From assembly GCA_947500645.1 (NCBI GenBank), contig CANMSD010000003.1, positions 308,501 through 372,500 of the forward strand: DNA of 64,000 nt, given 5' to 3'. The notes below the pieces were generated by a model, which was not told the DNA's origin, ran no database searches, and saw nothing but the letters and a program-made list of their open reading frames with translations. A program made the position numbers and the translations under genes. Within the stretch, counting starts at the first letter, position 1; every line of letters begins with the position of its first letter. Below, in pieces: positions 34,002-43,096 of the stretch. Source of the DNA: an uncultured Erythrobacter sp. (GTDB taxonomy: Bacteria > Pseudomonadota > Alphaproteobacteria > Sphingomonadales > Sphingomonadaceae).

Positions 34002-34520
34002 TCATCCCCACATCGCCGCATTTGCTGCGGTGGGAAGGTAAGTGGTCGTAAGCACCCACAGGCCGCCGAACGCGATGGCGACGCCATAGGGAATTGCGAG
34101 ACGCTCTTTCTGTCGGCGCAGAAAATGATAGGCGCCCATGACGATGGTCAGCACGCCGCCAGCCAGCGCCATGATGATCAGCAGTTGCAAAAAAGCGCTC
34201 GGTTCGATCCAGAGCGCGAGAGCTGTGAGCAGCTTCACATCGCCGCCGCCCATCATTTTGAAGCGGAAGAGAATCGCGAGCAGAAGGAACGCGACCACGG
34301 CAATGCCCAATTGCAGTACAACGCTGGTCGGATCGAAAATCGTTGAACCTTGTGGCAGCAGCGAAATCCCGCTTGCCCACCAGAACAGGGGCGCGCCAAG
34401 TACGATGGCGAGGTTCAGCTTATTACTGATCTGGCGCCGCTTGATGTCTGTGCAGGCGGCAAATATCAGCGCAATTGCCAAGGCAATCAGCAGTCCGTAG
34501 TAGAGATATTGACTTAGCAT
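34002..34520 (-). CDS. cpaA: Prepilin peptidase CpaA (TadV)
   Basis: 172 residues from MLSQYLYYGLLIAL; GGGGG five bases upstream supports this start. It is an A24-family membrane aspartyl peptidase with about five or six hydrophobic segments. The two catalytic aspartates are visible: Asp25 in CTDIKRRQISN and Asp94 in MMGGGDVKL. It cleaves the leader of Flp prepilins at the inner membrane. It is the first gene of the cpa-tad operon; the pilin it would process is not encoded next to it. Confidence 0.93.
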   Translation of the reverse strand: MLSQYLYYGLLIALAIALIFAACTDIKRRQISNKLNLAIVLGAPLFWWASGISLLPQGSTIFDPTSVVLQLGIAVVAFLLLAILFRFKMMGGGDVKLLTALALWIEPSAFLQLLIIMALAGGVLTIVMGAYHFLRRQKERLAIPYGVAIAFGGLWVLTTTYLPTAANAAMWG

Positions 34521-34589
34521 TTGGCCCCCAAAAGTCCCCTTCCAGCTCCTCTGGTCGGTTCCTTGATGGGCAGTGCTACAGAACATGAC

Positions 34590-34603
34590 TTACTAAAAAG
34601 TAA
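34590..34603. promoter_or_regulatory. Palindrome in the cpaA / hydrolase divergent promoter region
   Basis: TTACTAAAAAGTAA is a 14-base dyad (TTACT and AGTAA around AAAA) in the 141-base gap between the divergent cpaA and hydrolase genes. It could be an operator acting on either side. No regulator is identified. Confidence 0.4.
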
Positions 34604-34661
34604 CCAACGCTGGAGGGATGAAATTAGTGACGTCTTCATCGACGAGCGTGAACGGAGCGTG

Positions 34662-35627
34662 ATGGCAGACGAGGTGATGGATCGGCGCGCCATTCCAGAG
34701 GCAGCGCAAGAGAGCATCTGGCGCGCCAGCGACGGGCATAAACTGCGCCGTATCGATTGGGAGACGGAGCAAAGCGGTAAAGCTGGTGCGCGCGGTTCGA
34801 TCCTGTTTCTTCCGGGCCGCGGGGACAATTACGAAAAATATCTCGAGAGCCTTGACGAATGGCATCGCGCGGGCTGGCGGGTGACCGCAGCGGATTGGCG
34901 CGGTCAGGCCGGTTCAGGCCGCCTCGGGAATGATGACATCACCGGCCATATCGATGACTTCTCCACCTGGGTGGGCGACCTCGCGCATCTTTGGACTGCG
35001 TGGAAAGCGGAAACGCCTGGTCCGCATGTGCTGGAGGGGCATTCGATGGGCGGCCATCTGGTCATGCGCGCTCTGATCGAAGGCAAGGTCGATCCGCAGG
35101 CTGTTGTGCTGAGCGCGCCGATGCTGGGCATGACAGGTCCGCCGCTGCCGCTCGGAGTGCTGCACAGTGCAGCAAGACTGATGGGGTGGATCGGCGATGC
35201 CGCCCGTCCTGCCTGGAAGTGGAGTGAGAAGCCCGGGGAATTGCCAGCTAGGCGTCGCCATCTGCTGACTCATGACGATGATCGATATGAAGATGAGCTC
35301 TGGTGGCGCGAACACCGGCCTGAGCTGGTAATGGGGCCGGGCAGTTGGGGCTGGGTGGAACGCGCCTATGCCTCCACTCGTGTGCTTGAAGCACCTGGCG
35401 CGATGGAGAAATTGCAGACCCCGGTACTGATTCTCTCCACCAGTGCAGACAAGCTCGTCAGTCATGACGCTTGCGTGCGAGCAGCGAAACGCCTTCCCAA
35501 CGGTGAGCTGGTAGAATTCGGTGAAGAGGCGCGGCACGAGATTTTGCGCGAGATTGATGTGGTACGCGACCGGGCGATGGAAGCGATTGCCGACTTCCTT
35601 GCGAGAACAGTGCTAGCCGCGGAATAG
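34662..35627 (+). CDS. Alpha/beta hydrolase (serine aminopeptidase/lysophospholipase-like)
   Basis: 321 residues from MADEVMDRRAIPEAA, with a CGGAG site; upstream in-frame starts lack a ribosome site. The fold signatures are ILFLPGRGDNYEKYL, ADWRGQAGSGRL and the nucleophile elbow GHSMGGH (Ser128). Later acid LSTSADKLVSHDA and a His in EARHEIL complete the triad pattern. These monoacylglycerol lipase-like enzymes hydrolyse lipid or ester substrates; the substrate is unknown. It ends three bases before the FAD oxidoreductase start, so the two are co-transcribed. Confidence 0.88.
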   Translation: MADEVMDRRAIPEAAQESIWRASDGHKLRRIDWETEQSGKAGARGSILFLPGRGDNYEKYLESLDEWHRAGWRVTAADWRGQAGSGRLGNDDITGHIDDFSTWVGDLAHLWTAWKAETPGPHVLEGHSMGGHLVMRALIEGKVDPQAVVLSAPMLGMTGPPLPLGVLHSAARLMGWIGDAARPAWKWSEKPGELPARRRHLLTHDDDRYEDELWWREHRPELVMGPGSWGWVERAYASTRVLEAPGAMEKLQTPVLILSTSADKLVSHDACVRAAKRLPNGELVEFGEEARHEILREIDVVRDRAMEAIADFLARTVLAAE

Positions 35628-35630
35628 CGC

Positions 35631-36743
35631 ATGTCTGAACGCGTTTACGACTTTGCGGTGATAGGGGCCGGGATGGCAGGCGCGAGCGTTGCAGCCGAGT
35701 TGGCTCCCTATGCGAGCGTGGCCGTGCTCGAGGCCGAAGACGCGCCTGGCTATCATTCGACCGGCCGTTCGGCAGCTTTCTGGGAAGAATGCTATGGCGG
35801 GCCGGGAATCGTGCCGCTGACACTCGCATCCGGCGCCTTCCTGCGTGAAGGCGGGTTCTTGAAGTCTCGCGGTGCGCTTTATGTCGGGCGCGGTGAGGAT
35901 AAGCCTGTGCTCGACGACTTCATGACCACCTTCGAGGGGACCGGCGTCACCATTGAGAGGTTGGATCGAGCTACTCTGTCGGAGAAAATCCCGCACCTGC
36001 GCGCGGACTGGGATGACGCGATATGGGAGCCTGCCTGCGCCGATATCGATGTGGCCGGTCTGCACCAGCATTATCTCAAGAGTTCGAAAAGAGCTGGCGC
36101 GGAACTGCGATGCCGCGCGCGAGTCAGCCAGATTGAACGCCAGCGCGGCGTGTGGAAGCTGACCACAGATCAGGGCGATGCAATTCGAGCTGAGACGATC
36201 ATCAATGCTGCGGGGGCATGGGCCGATCCGATCGCCGAGCTTGTTGGAGCTCGTCCGCTCGGCATCAAGCCGCTGCGCCGCACGGTTGCGCAATTGCGAG
36301 TCGCTCCCGATGCGCCAGACGATCTGCCGCTGGTGCTCGACATTAATGGCGGGTTCTACTTCAAGTCGGACAACGGGCGGTTATGGCTTAGCCCGCATGA
36401 CGAGATTCCGACTGAACCTTGCGATGCTGCTCCCGAGGAGCTGGACGTGGCGCTAGCGATCGATCGCTTCCAGCAGGTCACAGACTGGCCCATCGAGCAT
36501 GTCGAGCGACGCTGGGCGGGGCTGCGCAGTTTCGCGCCTGATCACCTGCCAGTCTACGGCCGCGCTCCCGAATGCGAAGATTTCTACTGGTTCGCCGGGC
36601 AAGGCGGCTTCGGCATTCAGACTGCGCCAGCAGCCGCGCGTCTCGCAGCACAAGACATTCTGGGACACAGTGCCGACCCGCTCACAGCCGGAATTGCACG
36701 GGAAGCCTACGCGCCGCAGAGGTTCCTAGTGCACAGCGTCTAG
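35631..36743 (+). CDS. FAD-dependent amino acid dehydrogenase (DauA/DAO-like)
   Basis: 370 residues. It has an N-terminal FAD Rossmann motif IGAGMAGASVAAEL (from about residue 11), GYHSTGRSAAF (about 40-50), and a DAO-family core with INAAGAWADPIAEL. The C-terminal FAD-contact segment is ERRWAGLRSFAPDHLPVYG then FYWFAGQGGFGIQTAPAAAR. The GYHSTGRSAA block is close to catabolic D-arginine dehydrogenases. It likely oxidises a D-amino acid or related amine, passing electrons to a quinone. Substrate choice cannot be read from the sequence. Three bases separate it from the upstream hydrolase. Confidence 0.9.
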   Translation: MSERVYDFAVIGAGMAGASVAAELAPYASVAVLEAEDAPGYHSTGRSAAFWEECYGGPGIVPLTLASGAFLREGGFLKSRGALYVGRGEDKPVLDDFMTTFEGTGVTIERLDRATLSEKIPHLRADWDDAIWEPACADIDVAGLHQHYLKSSKRAGAELRCRARVSQIERQRGVWKLTTDQGDAIRAETIINAAGAWADPIAELVGARPLGIKPLRRTVAQLRVAPDAPDDLPLVLDINGGFYFKSDNGRLWLSPHDEIPTEPCDAAPEELDVALAIDRFQQVTDWPIEHVERRWAGLRSFAPDHLPVYGRAPECEDFYWFAGQGGFGIQTAPAAARLAAQDILGHSADPLTAGIAREAYAPQRFLVHSV

Positions 36744-36810
36744 CCAACAGCGAATCAATCTGTAAGGTGCTGCGCGAACACGTGTTCACCAACCAGTGGG
36801 AGAGTATCTG

Positions 36811-36987
36811 ATGGCTCACAAGTTCGAGATTTATAAAGATAAGAAGGGCGAATTCCGGGTCCGCTTCAAGTACAACTCGGAAATCATGTTTGCGAGCGAA
36901 GGCTATGCGAGCAAATCGAGCGCCAAGAATGCCATCGAATCGGTCAAGAAGAACGCTCCGAAGGCTGACATCGAAGACAACAGCTAG
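36811..36987 (+). CDS. DUF1508 (YegP-like) small protein
   Basis: 58 residues beginning MAHKFEIYKDKKGEFRVRFK, with a GGGAGAG ribosome site; in-frame extension upstream is unsupported. It carries one DUF1508 unit (F-E-I-Y-x-D-x-x-G-E-F-R-x-R-F, then a Gly-Tyr and SKSSAKNAIESVKKNA helix). E. coli YegP has two such units; single-unit forms are common in alphaproteobacteria. The function is poorly defined. A terminator follows. Confidence 0.9.
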   Translation: MAHKFEIYKDKKGEFRVRFKYNSEIMFASEGYASKSSAKNAIESVKKNAPKADIEDNS

Positions 36988-37057
36988 GTTTTTGGACTCG
37001 GTCAGCGTCCAGCGCGTAGGTGCGTGCCGGCGCTGACGGATTGAGCAGAGAGAATTG

Positions 37058-37094
37058 GCGGGTGCGTTCTTAGCTGAGCGTGCCCGCTTTTCAT
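37058..37094 (+). terminator. Terminator after DUF1508 gene
   Basis: GCGGGTGCG pairs with CGTGCCCGC (wobble pairs included) and is followed by TTTTCATTT. It lies between the rightward DUF1508 gene and the leftward rnhA end. An additional imperfect stem, GTCAGCG with CGCTGAC, lies just before it at about 37000-37036. Confidence 0.6.
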
Positions 37095-37117
37095 TTGGGC
37101 ATACAAGAGTGCGCGCC

Positions 37118-37582
37118 TTACGCGTCTTCGCTCTCGGTTGGCTCTTCCAGTGCGGCTCGCTCAGCCTCATCACTCGCCAGCCTGTCGACCCGCTCGTTTT
37201 CCAGGTGACCATTGTGGCCCTTGACCCAGTGCCATTCGACCTCGTGCTTCGCAGAGACATCGATCAATTCATGCCACAGGTCGGCATTGCGGACCGGCTT
37301 CTTACTCGCATTGATCCAGCCGCGCTTCTGCCAGCCAGCGACCCATTTGGTCATCCCGTCGAGCACATATTTGCTGTCGGAATAAAGATCGACAGCACAT
37401 GGCTCGATCAAGGCTGAGAGGCCTCGTATCGCTGCGGTCAGCTCCATGCGGTTGTTGGTCGTGTCGCGCTCCCCGCCCGACAATTCCTTCTCATGCTTCC
37501 CCATACGCAGCAGCACGCCCCAGCCTCCGGGGCCGGGATTGCCCTTGCACGCGCCATCGGTGAAGATTTCAACCTGTTTCAT
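37118..37582 (-). CDS. rnhA: Ribonuclease HI
   Basis: 154 residues from [20 protein letters not shown], the family N-terminus; a longer frame upstream overlaps thrB and is rejected. The catalytic residues are Asp9, Glu47 (NNRMELTA), Asp69 (LYSDSKY) and Asp133 (ERVDRLAS), with the flexible His in KGHNGH. It degrades the RNA strand of RNA-DNA hybrids. It is the last gene of the ispH-thrB-rnhA group, 28 bases after thrB, an order common in alphaproteobacteria. Confidence 0.97.
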   Translation of the reverse strand: MKQVEIFTDGACKGNPGPGGWGVLLRMGKHEKELSGGERDTTNNRMELTAAIRGLSALIEPCAVDLYSDSKYVLDGMTKWVAGWQKRGWINASKKPVRNADLWHELIDVSAKHEVEWHWVKGHNGHLENERVDRLASDEAERAALEEPTESEDA

Positions 37583-37610
37583 GATTAGCCTATTTGCCCG
37601 AATATTTAGC

Positions 37611-38600
37611 TTACGCAAACATACTGAGGCCCGCTTCGTCGTAAAAGTGCCATCGCGAGACGAACTGCATTGGGTCCTTGCGTATGACCAGAGCATCATC
37701 GGGCGTGTCGAGCCAGTCCTCTGCGCGACTGGCAACGAAGCGCAGGCAAGCCCCTTTGGCGATTTCGGGTAGAAGCTCACGCTCTGCTTGTTCCAGCGGG
37801 CGAACCGACTCGTATCCTGCGATTAGCGCTGCGCCGAGATCGGCATCGTAATGCATGCCGGAAGCATCAAAGCACCACGCGGCGTGAGTCGTTGCGAGGT
37901 CGAGCGCCATCGTGCCGGTGCAGGCGAAGTAGAAATCGATCATGCCAGAAACATCCTCGCCCAGCATCAGGACGTTGTCTGGAAACAGATCTGCGTGGAT
38001 GTTGGACGAGGGTAGACCTGAGAGATCGAGCGCAGCTGCTGCCTTTGCGGGCTCGAGCATGTTGGGAAGCACCGGGTCTATTGTCGCAAGGCTCGCTTCT
38101 TCGCATGCCTTCAGCGTCGCAAAGCTATCTGAAAAGCCCATAGTATTTGCACGGGTGATCGCAAAGTCGCTCGAGGCCAAGTGCATCTGCGCCAGCGCTG
38201 CGCCTACTGCGCGCGCCTGAGCAGGCGTAGGCTGCGTAGGAGACACGCCTGGCAGGAACTCGATCAGCGCAATCGCTTTCCCTTCGAGCATGCGAAACGC
38301 TGTGCCATCGCGGTCGTGGATCGTGCGCGGCACGGGGCATCCGCTAGCGGACAGATGATCAAGTAAGCCGAGGAAATAGGGCAGATCATCAAGCTCGATC
38401 CGCCGTTCGTACATGGTCAGAATGAAGCGCGTCGAAGAGTTTTCGCCAGAGGGGGCCTCTGCACTACCGGTCGTCTCGATCAACCAGTTCGAGTTCGACA
38501 CCCCTTCGGCAATGCCTTTCGCCGACACCAGATCGCCAACATCGTATTGCGCGATCAGATCGGCGAGTTCTTCTGCGCCAAGGTGGGTGTAAACCGCCAT
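37611..38600 (-). CDS. thrB: Homoserine kinase (APH-fold, ThrB type II)
   Basis: 329 residues starting [20 protein letters not shown]. It is the aminoglycoside phosphotransferase-like homoserine kinase of alphaproteobacteria, with [11 protein letters not shown] (nucleotide loop), [13 protein letters not shown] (catalytic Asp) and [17 protein letters not shown] (metal-binding DFY variant of DFG). It phosphorylates homoserine in threonine synthesis. It sits between ispH and rnhA on the minus strand. Confidence 0.96.
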   Translation of the reverse strand: MAVYTHLGAEELADLIAQYDVGDLVSAKGIAEGVSNSNWLIETTGSAEAPSGENSSTRFILTMYERRIELDDLPYFLGLLDHLSASGCPVPRTIHDRDGTAFRMLEGKAIALIEFLPGVSPTQPTPAQARAVGAALAQMHLASSDFAITRANTMGFSDSFATLKACEEASLATIDPVLPNMLEPAKAAAALDLSGLPSSNIHADLFPDNVLMLGEDVSGMIDFYFACTGTMALDLATTHAAWCFDASGMHYDADLGAALIAGYESVRPLEQAERELLPEIAKGACLRFVASRAEDWLDTPDDALVIRKDPMQFVSRWHFYDEAGLSMFA

Positions 38601-38621
38601 TCGTTTCGGGTCTGGCCTGAG

Positions 38622-39623
38622 CTACTCGGTCAGCTGGCGTGGCAGCTTAAAGACCATTTTCTCTTCAGCGGCCGTGATCGTCTCTTCCATCACTGGGCGC
38701 AGGCTCGAAATTTTCTTCACCACCTCGCGCACCAGAATCTCCGGCGCGGAGGCCCCTGCGGTCACGCCGAGGGTCTTGACCCCATCGAGCCATACCGGAT
38801 CGATCTCGTTGGCACGCTGGATCAGCTGCCCCGGTGTACCAAGCCGCTCGGCGACTTCGACCAGTCGCAGCGAATTGGAGGAATTGGGTGCGCCGATCAC
38901 CAGCAACAGGTCGCATTCGCGCGCGATCTGTTTAACGGCGGCCTGACGGTTGGACGTCGCGTAACAGATATCCTCGGCCTTCGGTCCGCTAATGTTGGGA
39001 TAGCGCCATTCCAGTGCCGCTATCACCTCGGCTGTGTCATCGACAGACAGCGTCGTCTGCGTCAGGTATGCGAGTTCTTCGTCTGTGTCGAAGGGCAGCT
39101 TGTCGACATCTTCGACCGTCTCGACCAGTGTCATCTGACCTTCATCGACTTGGCCCATCGTGCCGATCACTTCGGGATGACCTTCGTGCCCGACAAAAAT
39201 GATGTGCCGCTGCTTCTCAATCTGACGCTCGGCCTGGCGGTGAACCTTCGACACTAACGGGCAGGTCGCATCGACATAGATCATGTTGCGCCGCTCGGCT
39301 TCGGCCGGAACCGTTTTGGGGACGCCATGCGCGCTGAACACAACCGGCGCATCGTCGGGCACTTCGTCCAGTTCTTCGACGAAGATTGCGCCCTGCGCTT
39401 TCAGCGAATTGACGACATATTTATTGTGGACGATTTCGTGGCGAACATAAACCGGTGCGCCATAGCGCTCGATCGCCTTTTCGACGATCTCGATCGCGCG
39501 ATCGACGCCCGCGCAAAAGCCGCGAGGGGCCGCGATCAGCAGTTTGAGCGGGGTTTGATCGGCAGGGCTGCCGCCGGGCTCAACTGAGCCGGAATCGCTG
39601 GAATTGGGAAAGGGAGCGTTCAT
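38622..39623 (-). CDS. ispH: 4-hydroxy-3-methylbut-2-enyl diphosphate reductase
   Basis: 333 residues. The three iron-sulfur cysteines are visible: Cys37 ([11 protein letters not shown]), Cys121 ([12 protein letters not shown]) and Cys220 ([11 protein letters not shown]). Other family marks are [17 protein letters not shown] and [10 protein letters not shown]. It makes IPP and DMAPP in the last step of the methylerythritol phosphate route. The N-terminus has about 25 extra Ser/Gly/Pro-rich residues, and the exact start is less certain than the gene. Confidence 0.97.
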   Translation of the reverse strand: MNAPFPNSSDSGSVEPGGSPADQTPLKLLIAAPRGFCAGVDRAIEIVEKAIERYGAPVYVRHEIVHNKYVVNSLKAQGAIFVEELDEVPDDAPVVFSAHGVPKTVPAEAERRNMIYVDATCPLVSKVHRQAERQIEKQRHIIFVGHEGHPEVIGTMGQVDEGQMTLVETVEDVDKLPFDTDEELAYLTQTTLSVDDTAEVIAALEWRYPNISGPKAEDICYATSNRQAAVKQIARECDLLLVIGAPNSSNSLRLVEVAERLGTPGQLIQRANEIDPVWLDGVKTLGVTAGASAPEILVREVVKKISSLRPVMEETITAAEEKMVFKLPRQLTE

Positions 39624-39739
39624 ACGGTTGCCTCTAGCGCTTTGGAGCGTCCACCGCTAGGGCGTGATGCTTCAGTTTTTGACGCGCTTTGCTCGGGCGA
39701 TGCGCGCAGTGGATCGATTAATCGAGGACGACCCTTTTC

Positions 39740-40390
39740 ATGACGTTTCGCAAGCCGATTTTGCCTGCTTTAGCCCTTGTCGCCGCACTTGCTGGTTGCG
39801 CCCGCGAAGGTGAGCTGGTGGTTGACCAAGGTGTCGGTATCACGGCTGTCTTGTCGTCCTGCCCGGCGGTCGGCATTCCGAACTACACCGGCGATATCAC
39901 CGCGTTTCGCACCGCCGGCGAACCTACGTTTGCGAATCTCGATATGACTGCGACCATCACCAATCTGCGTTCAACCTGCGATGAAAGCGGTGAGCGCGTG
40001 TACAGTCAGGCGACTTTCGATGTGATGGCTCGTCGCACCGATGTGCGCGGTGCGCGCACCGTTACCTTGCCGTACTTCGTCACAGTTCTTCGAGGTGGTA
40101 GCGCGGTAGTGACCAAGCGGCTGGGTGAAGTCACGTTGAACTTTGCCGATGGTCAGGAGCGTGCGCAGGCGAGCGGAACAGCCGGATCTTTCGTAAACCG
40201 CGCCGAGGCGACGTTGCCAGCCGATATCCGCGAGCGGATTACGCGACGACGACGGGCTGGTGATGTCGATGCTGCACTCGATCCGCTGTCTGCGCCGGAA
40301 GTGCGAGCCGCGATCCAGCGCGCCAGTTTCGAAATGCTGATCGGCTTTCAACTGACCGAGCAGCAACTGGCTTACAACGTAACGAGATAA
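39740..40390 (+). CDS. Predicted lipoprotein of unknown function
   Basis: 216 residues. A signal sequence with lipobox ALAGC puts a lipidated cysteine near residue 20. The mature part is mostly beta-strand-like, with YVTVLRGG-type segments (TLPYFVTVLRGGSAVVTKRL), and ends with a helical ALDPLSAPEVRAAIQRASFE region. I do not recognise a named family; similar unnamed lipoproteins sit next to argS in related genomes as far as I recall. It precedes the structured repeat and argS on the same strand. Confidence 0.85.
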   Translation: MTFRKPILPALALVAALAGCAREGELVVDQGVGITAVLSSCPAVGIPNYTGDITAFRTAGEPTFANLDMTATITNLRSTCDESGERVYSQATFDVMARRTDVRGARTVTLPYFVTVLRGGSAVVTKRLGEVTLNFADGQERAQASGTAGSFVNRAEATLPADIRERITRRRRAGDVDAALDPLSAPEVRAAIQRASFEMLIGFQLTEQQLAYNVTR

Positions 40391-40410
40391 TGCCGCTGAG
40401 TTCGGGAACC

Positions 40411-40510
40411 CAAACGGCTGCGCAGCAGCCGCAAGGGCGACCGCCCGTTCGCAGCGATGCGACCTTCAGGTCGCGTGAGCGAGGAAATCGCGCGCCCGGA
40501 TGGGCGTGCG
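40411..40510 (+). repeat. Structured dispersed element, copy 1 (3' of lipoprotein gene)
   Basis: Four consecutive hairpins: CGGCTGC/GCAGCCG (40415-40431), GGGC/GCCC (40435-40446), ATGCGACC/GGTCGCGT (40457-40476) and CGCGCGCCC/GGGCGTGCG (40489-40510). The central 61 bases (40428-40488) match 59821-59881 at 56 positions. The outer arms differ in sequence from that copy but stay paired. It begins 21 bases after the lipoprotein stop and ends 13 bases before the argS start, so it may be a 3' element, a leader, or a dispersed repeat. Confidence 0.75.
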
Positions 40511-40523
40511 GAAAGAAAACACA

Positions 40524-42272
40524 ATGACCAAACAAACGACCCTTTACGCTGCCTATGCGACCAAGACCCATGCAGCGCTGGAGGCTCTTGAAGCCGACGG
40601 CGTGCTGCCCGCTGGTACCAGTTTTGCGAACGTCACGCTGGAGCCGCCGCGCGATGCGAGCCACGGCGATCTGGCCACAAATGCTGCAATGGTGCTGGCC
40701 AAGCAGGCTAAGACCAATCCACGTGCCTTGGCGGAGCAGATTACGGCGAAGCTCGAAGCCGACCCTTCGATCACAAGTGCAGAGATCGCTGGACCCGGCT
40801 TCATTAACTTGCGGCTTGATCCGTCCGCTTGGCTTGCCGAGCTCAGCGCGATTGCTGCGTCGGGCGCGGATTACGGACGCTCCGATACGGGCAAGGGCAC
40901 GCGGGTGAATGTCGAATATGTCTCTGCCAACCCGACCGGACCGATGCATATGGGGCATTGTCGCGGCGCGGTGGTGGGTGACGCGCTCGCCAGCCTGCTC
41001 GAGTTTGGCGGGCATGAGGTCACGCGCGAATATTATATCAATGATGCCGGCGGTCAGGTCGATGTGCTCGCGCGCTCTGCACACCTCCGGTATCGAGAGG
41101 CGCTCGGCGAAGACATTGGCGAGATCCCGGAAGGGCTCTATCCCGGTGATTATCTGAAGCCTCTCGGCGAGCATCTCGCCAGCGAGCTGGGCGATCGGTT
41201 TAAGTCGGCGTCCGAGGAGGAATGGCTTGCCATCTTCCGCGCGGAAGCGGTTACGGCGATGATGGAGCTGATCAAAGCAGACCTAGCTCTGCTTGGCATC
41301 CACCACGATGTGTTTTCATCGGAAGCCGCGCTTCATGCAGCGGGCAAGCCCGATGAGGCTGAGGCTTGGCTGCGCGAGCACGACCTCGTCTATGACGGTG
41401 TTCTCGAAGCGCCCAAGGGCAAGGCCCCGCCCGAGGATTGGGAACCAGTCGAACTGCCGCTGTTCCGCTCGACCAAATATGGCGACGATCAGGATCGACC
41501 GATCAAGAAGTCGAACGGATCGTGGACCTATTTCGGGGCGGACCTCGCCTATCACATGCAGAAAGCAGAAAATGCCGATGCACTGATCGACATCTGGGGT
41601 GCTGATCATGCGGGTACGGTCAAGCGGATCAAGGCTGCTGTAGCGGCCCTTTCCGCAGGGCAGGGGCAACCCATCCCGTTCGACGTGAAGCTGGTGCAAA
41701 TGGTGCAGCTGCTGCGTGGCGGCGAGCCGGTGAAGATGTCGAAGCGTTCCGGCACGTTCGTGACACTGGCCGATGTAGTCGGTGAAGTGGGCAAGGACGT
41801 GGTGCGTTTCACCATGCTGACCCGCAAGCCCGAGGCGCAGATGGAATTCGACTTCGCCAAAGTGGTCGAAGCCTCAAAGGATAATCCGGTTTTCTATGTT
41901 CAATATGCGCATGCCCGGATCCGCTCTACCCTGCGCAAGGCGGCGGATGCTGGCCTCGGTCCATCGGACGAGAATCTGGCGCAATTGGGTGAGGAAGAGC
42001 TGGCTTTGATCAAGCGCGCGGCGCAATTCCCGCGGGAAGTCGAGGCCGCCGCAAAGGCGCGAGAGCCACACAGAATCGCGTTTTATCTCTATGATTTGGC
42101 TTCCGAACTCCACGCTTTCTGGAATTTGGGCAACGATTCGCCGCAAAAACGCTTCATCCTGGAACAGGATGCTGGTTTGACCGGGGCGAGGCTTTTCCTC
42201 GCTGACGCAATCGGGCAAGTCATCCGTAATGGGCTTGGCGTGCTTGGCGTCGAGGCTGTGGAATCGATGTAA
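40524..42272 (+). CDS. argS: Arginyl-tRNA synthetase
   Basis: 582 residues from [14 protein letters not shown]; an upstream in-frame GTG/ATG falls inside the structured element and is rejected. A class I synthetase: HIGH-type motif [13 protein letters not shown] motif ([13 protein letters not shown]), a preceding N-terminal Add1 domain and a C-terminal helical anticodon-binding domain ([30 protein letters not shown]). It charges tRNA-Arg. It opens the argS-SPOR-nagZ-scpAB-tatABC run. Confidence 0.98.
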   Translation: MTKQTTLYAAYATKTHAALEALEADGVLPAGTSFANVTLEPPRDASHGDLATNAAMVLAKQAKTNPRALAEQITAKLEADPSITSAEIAGPGFINLRLDPSAWLAELSAIAASGADYGRSDTGKGTRVNVEYVSANPTGPMHMGHCRGAVVGDALASLLEFGGHEVTREYYINDAGGQVDVLARSAHLRYREALGEDIGEIPEGLYPGDYLKPLGEHLASELGDRFKSASEEEWLAIFRAEAVTAMMELIKADLALLGIHHDVFSSEAALHAAGKPDEAEAWLREHDLVYDGVLEAPKGKAPPEDWEPVELPLFRSTKYGDDQDRPIKKSNGSWTYFGADLAYHMQKAENADALIDIWGADHAGTVKRIKAAVAALSAGQGQPIPFDVKLVQMVQLLRGGEPVKMSKRSGTFVTLADVVGEVGKDVVRFTMLTRKPEAQMEFDFAKVVEASKDNPVFYVQYAHARIRSTLRKAADAGLGPSDENLAQLGEEELALIKRAAQFPREVEAAAKAREPHRIAFYLYDLASELHAFWNLGNDSPQKRFILEQDAGLTGARLFLADAIGQVIRNGLGVLGVEAVESM

Positions 42273-42287
42273 AAGCTGCTAGGCTTT

Positions 42288-42995
42288 ATGGGCAAAGGGG
42301 CGCAGGCGAGGATGTCTGCGAATGACGATATGAATGATGCGGCTGAGCTGGATCTGTCCGAAGACGAAAGCCTGCCATGGCTGGAGTCCGATGAAGAGGA
42401 TGATGAGGGCGGTGTAGATACTGCGCGCATCATCGGATTTGCCGCAATCCTGCTGGTGGTTCTGGCCGCTGTGATCGGCACAATCTGGTTCGTGTCCAAC
42501 CGTGGCGGTGATCCCGAACTGATCGCCGATGGCAGCACGATTCCCGCGCCTGCCGGCCCTTATAAAGAACGCCCCGACGATCCCGGTGGTAAGGAGTTTG
42601 CTGGAACGGGCAATGTCGCCCCTGCCGTGGGTGAAGGCGAAACACGCGATGGCGTGGTGGCTTCGGGTGGTGAGGCATCACCTGGAACTGGTGACGATGC
42701 GAACAGCGCTGGCCCTTCCATCGCGACGCGTTCCACCGACGAAAAGCCCGTTGCGCAAGACGGTGTCGGTGTTCAGGTGGGTGCCTATGGTAGCCGCGCC
42801 AAGGCGGAAGCAGGCTGGGTTACGCTGACCCGTCAGACAAGTGTGCTCAACGGCGTGCGTCACCGCGTTCAAAAGGGTGAGGCCGACATTGGAACGGTCT
42901 ATCGCCTGCAAGCGATCGCCAGCAATCTCGCCAATGCGCAGAAGCTGTGTAGCGATCTCAAGGCGGATGGCGTTGCCTGTCAGGTGAAACGCTAG
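42288..42995 (+). CDS. SPOR domain-containing membrane protein
   Basis: 235 residues: an acidic cytoplasmic N-terminus (about 1-45), one membrane helix (ARIIGFAAILLVVLAAVIGT, about 46-68), a Pro/Gly-rich periplasmic linker, and a C-terminal SPOR domain (about 160-235; VGVQVGAYGSRAKAEAGWVT, CQVKR end). SPOR domains bind denuded glycan at division sites. It lies 15 bases after argS and before nagZ, a placement typical of alphaproteobacteria, and suggests a link to cell-wall turnover. Confidence 0.9.
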   Translation: MGKGAQARMSANDDMNDAAELDLSEDESLPWLESDEEDDEGGVDTARIIGFAAILLVVLAAVIGTIWFVSNRGGDPELIADGSTIPAPAGPYKERPDDPGGKEFAGTGNVAPAVGEGETRDGVVASGGEASPGTGDDANSAGPSIATRSTDEKPVAQDGVGVQVGAYGSRAKAEAGWVTLTRQTSVLNGVRHRVQKGEADIGTVYRLQAIASNLANAQKLCSDLKADGVACQVKR

Positions 42996-43096
42996 GTTCC
43001 ACTGGTCAGTCGCCGCGCGCAACCAGTGCGACGTTTTCCCCATTACTCAGGGTTACTGCGCTTGCTTGAAGCCGGAGTGCCTGCAAGGTTTCATGC

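Noticed and set aside
34002..34520. CpaA as a general type IV prepilin peptidase (PilD)
   Set aside because: It lacks the N-methyltransferase domain and cysteine motifs of PilD and stands first in a cpa operon, so CpaA/TadV is the better call.
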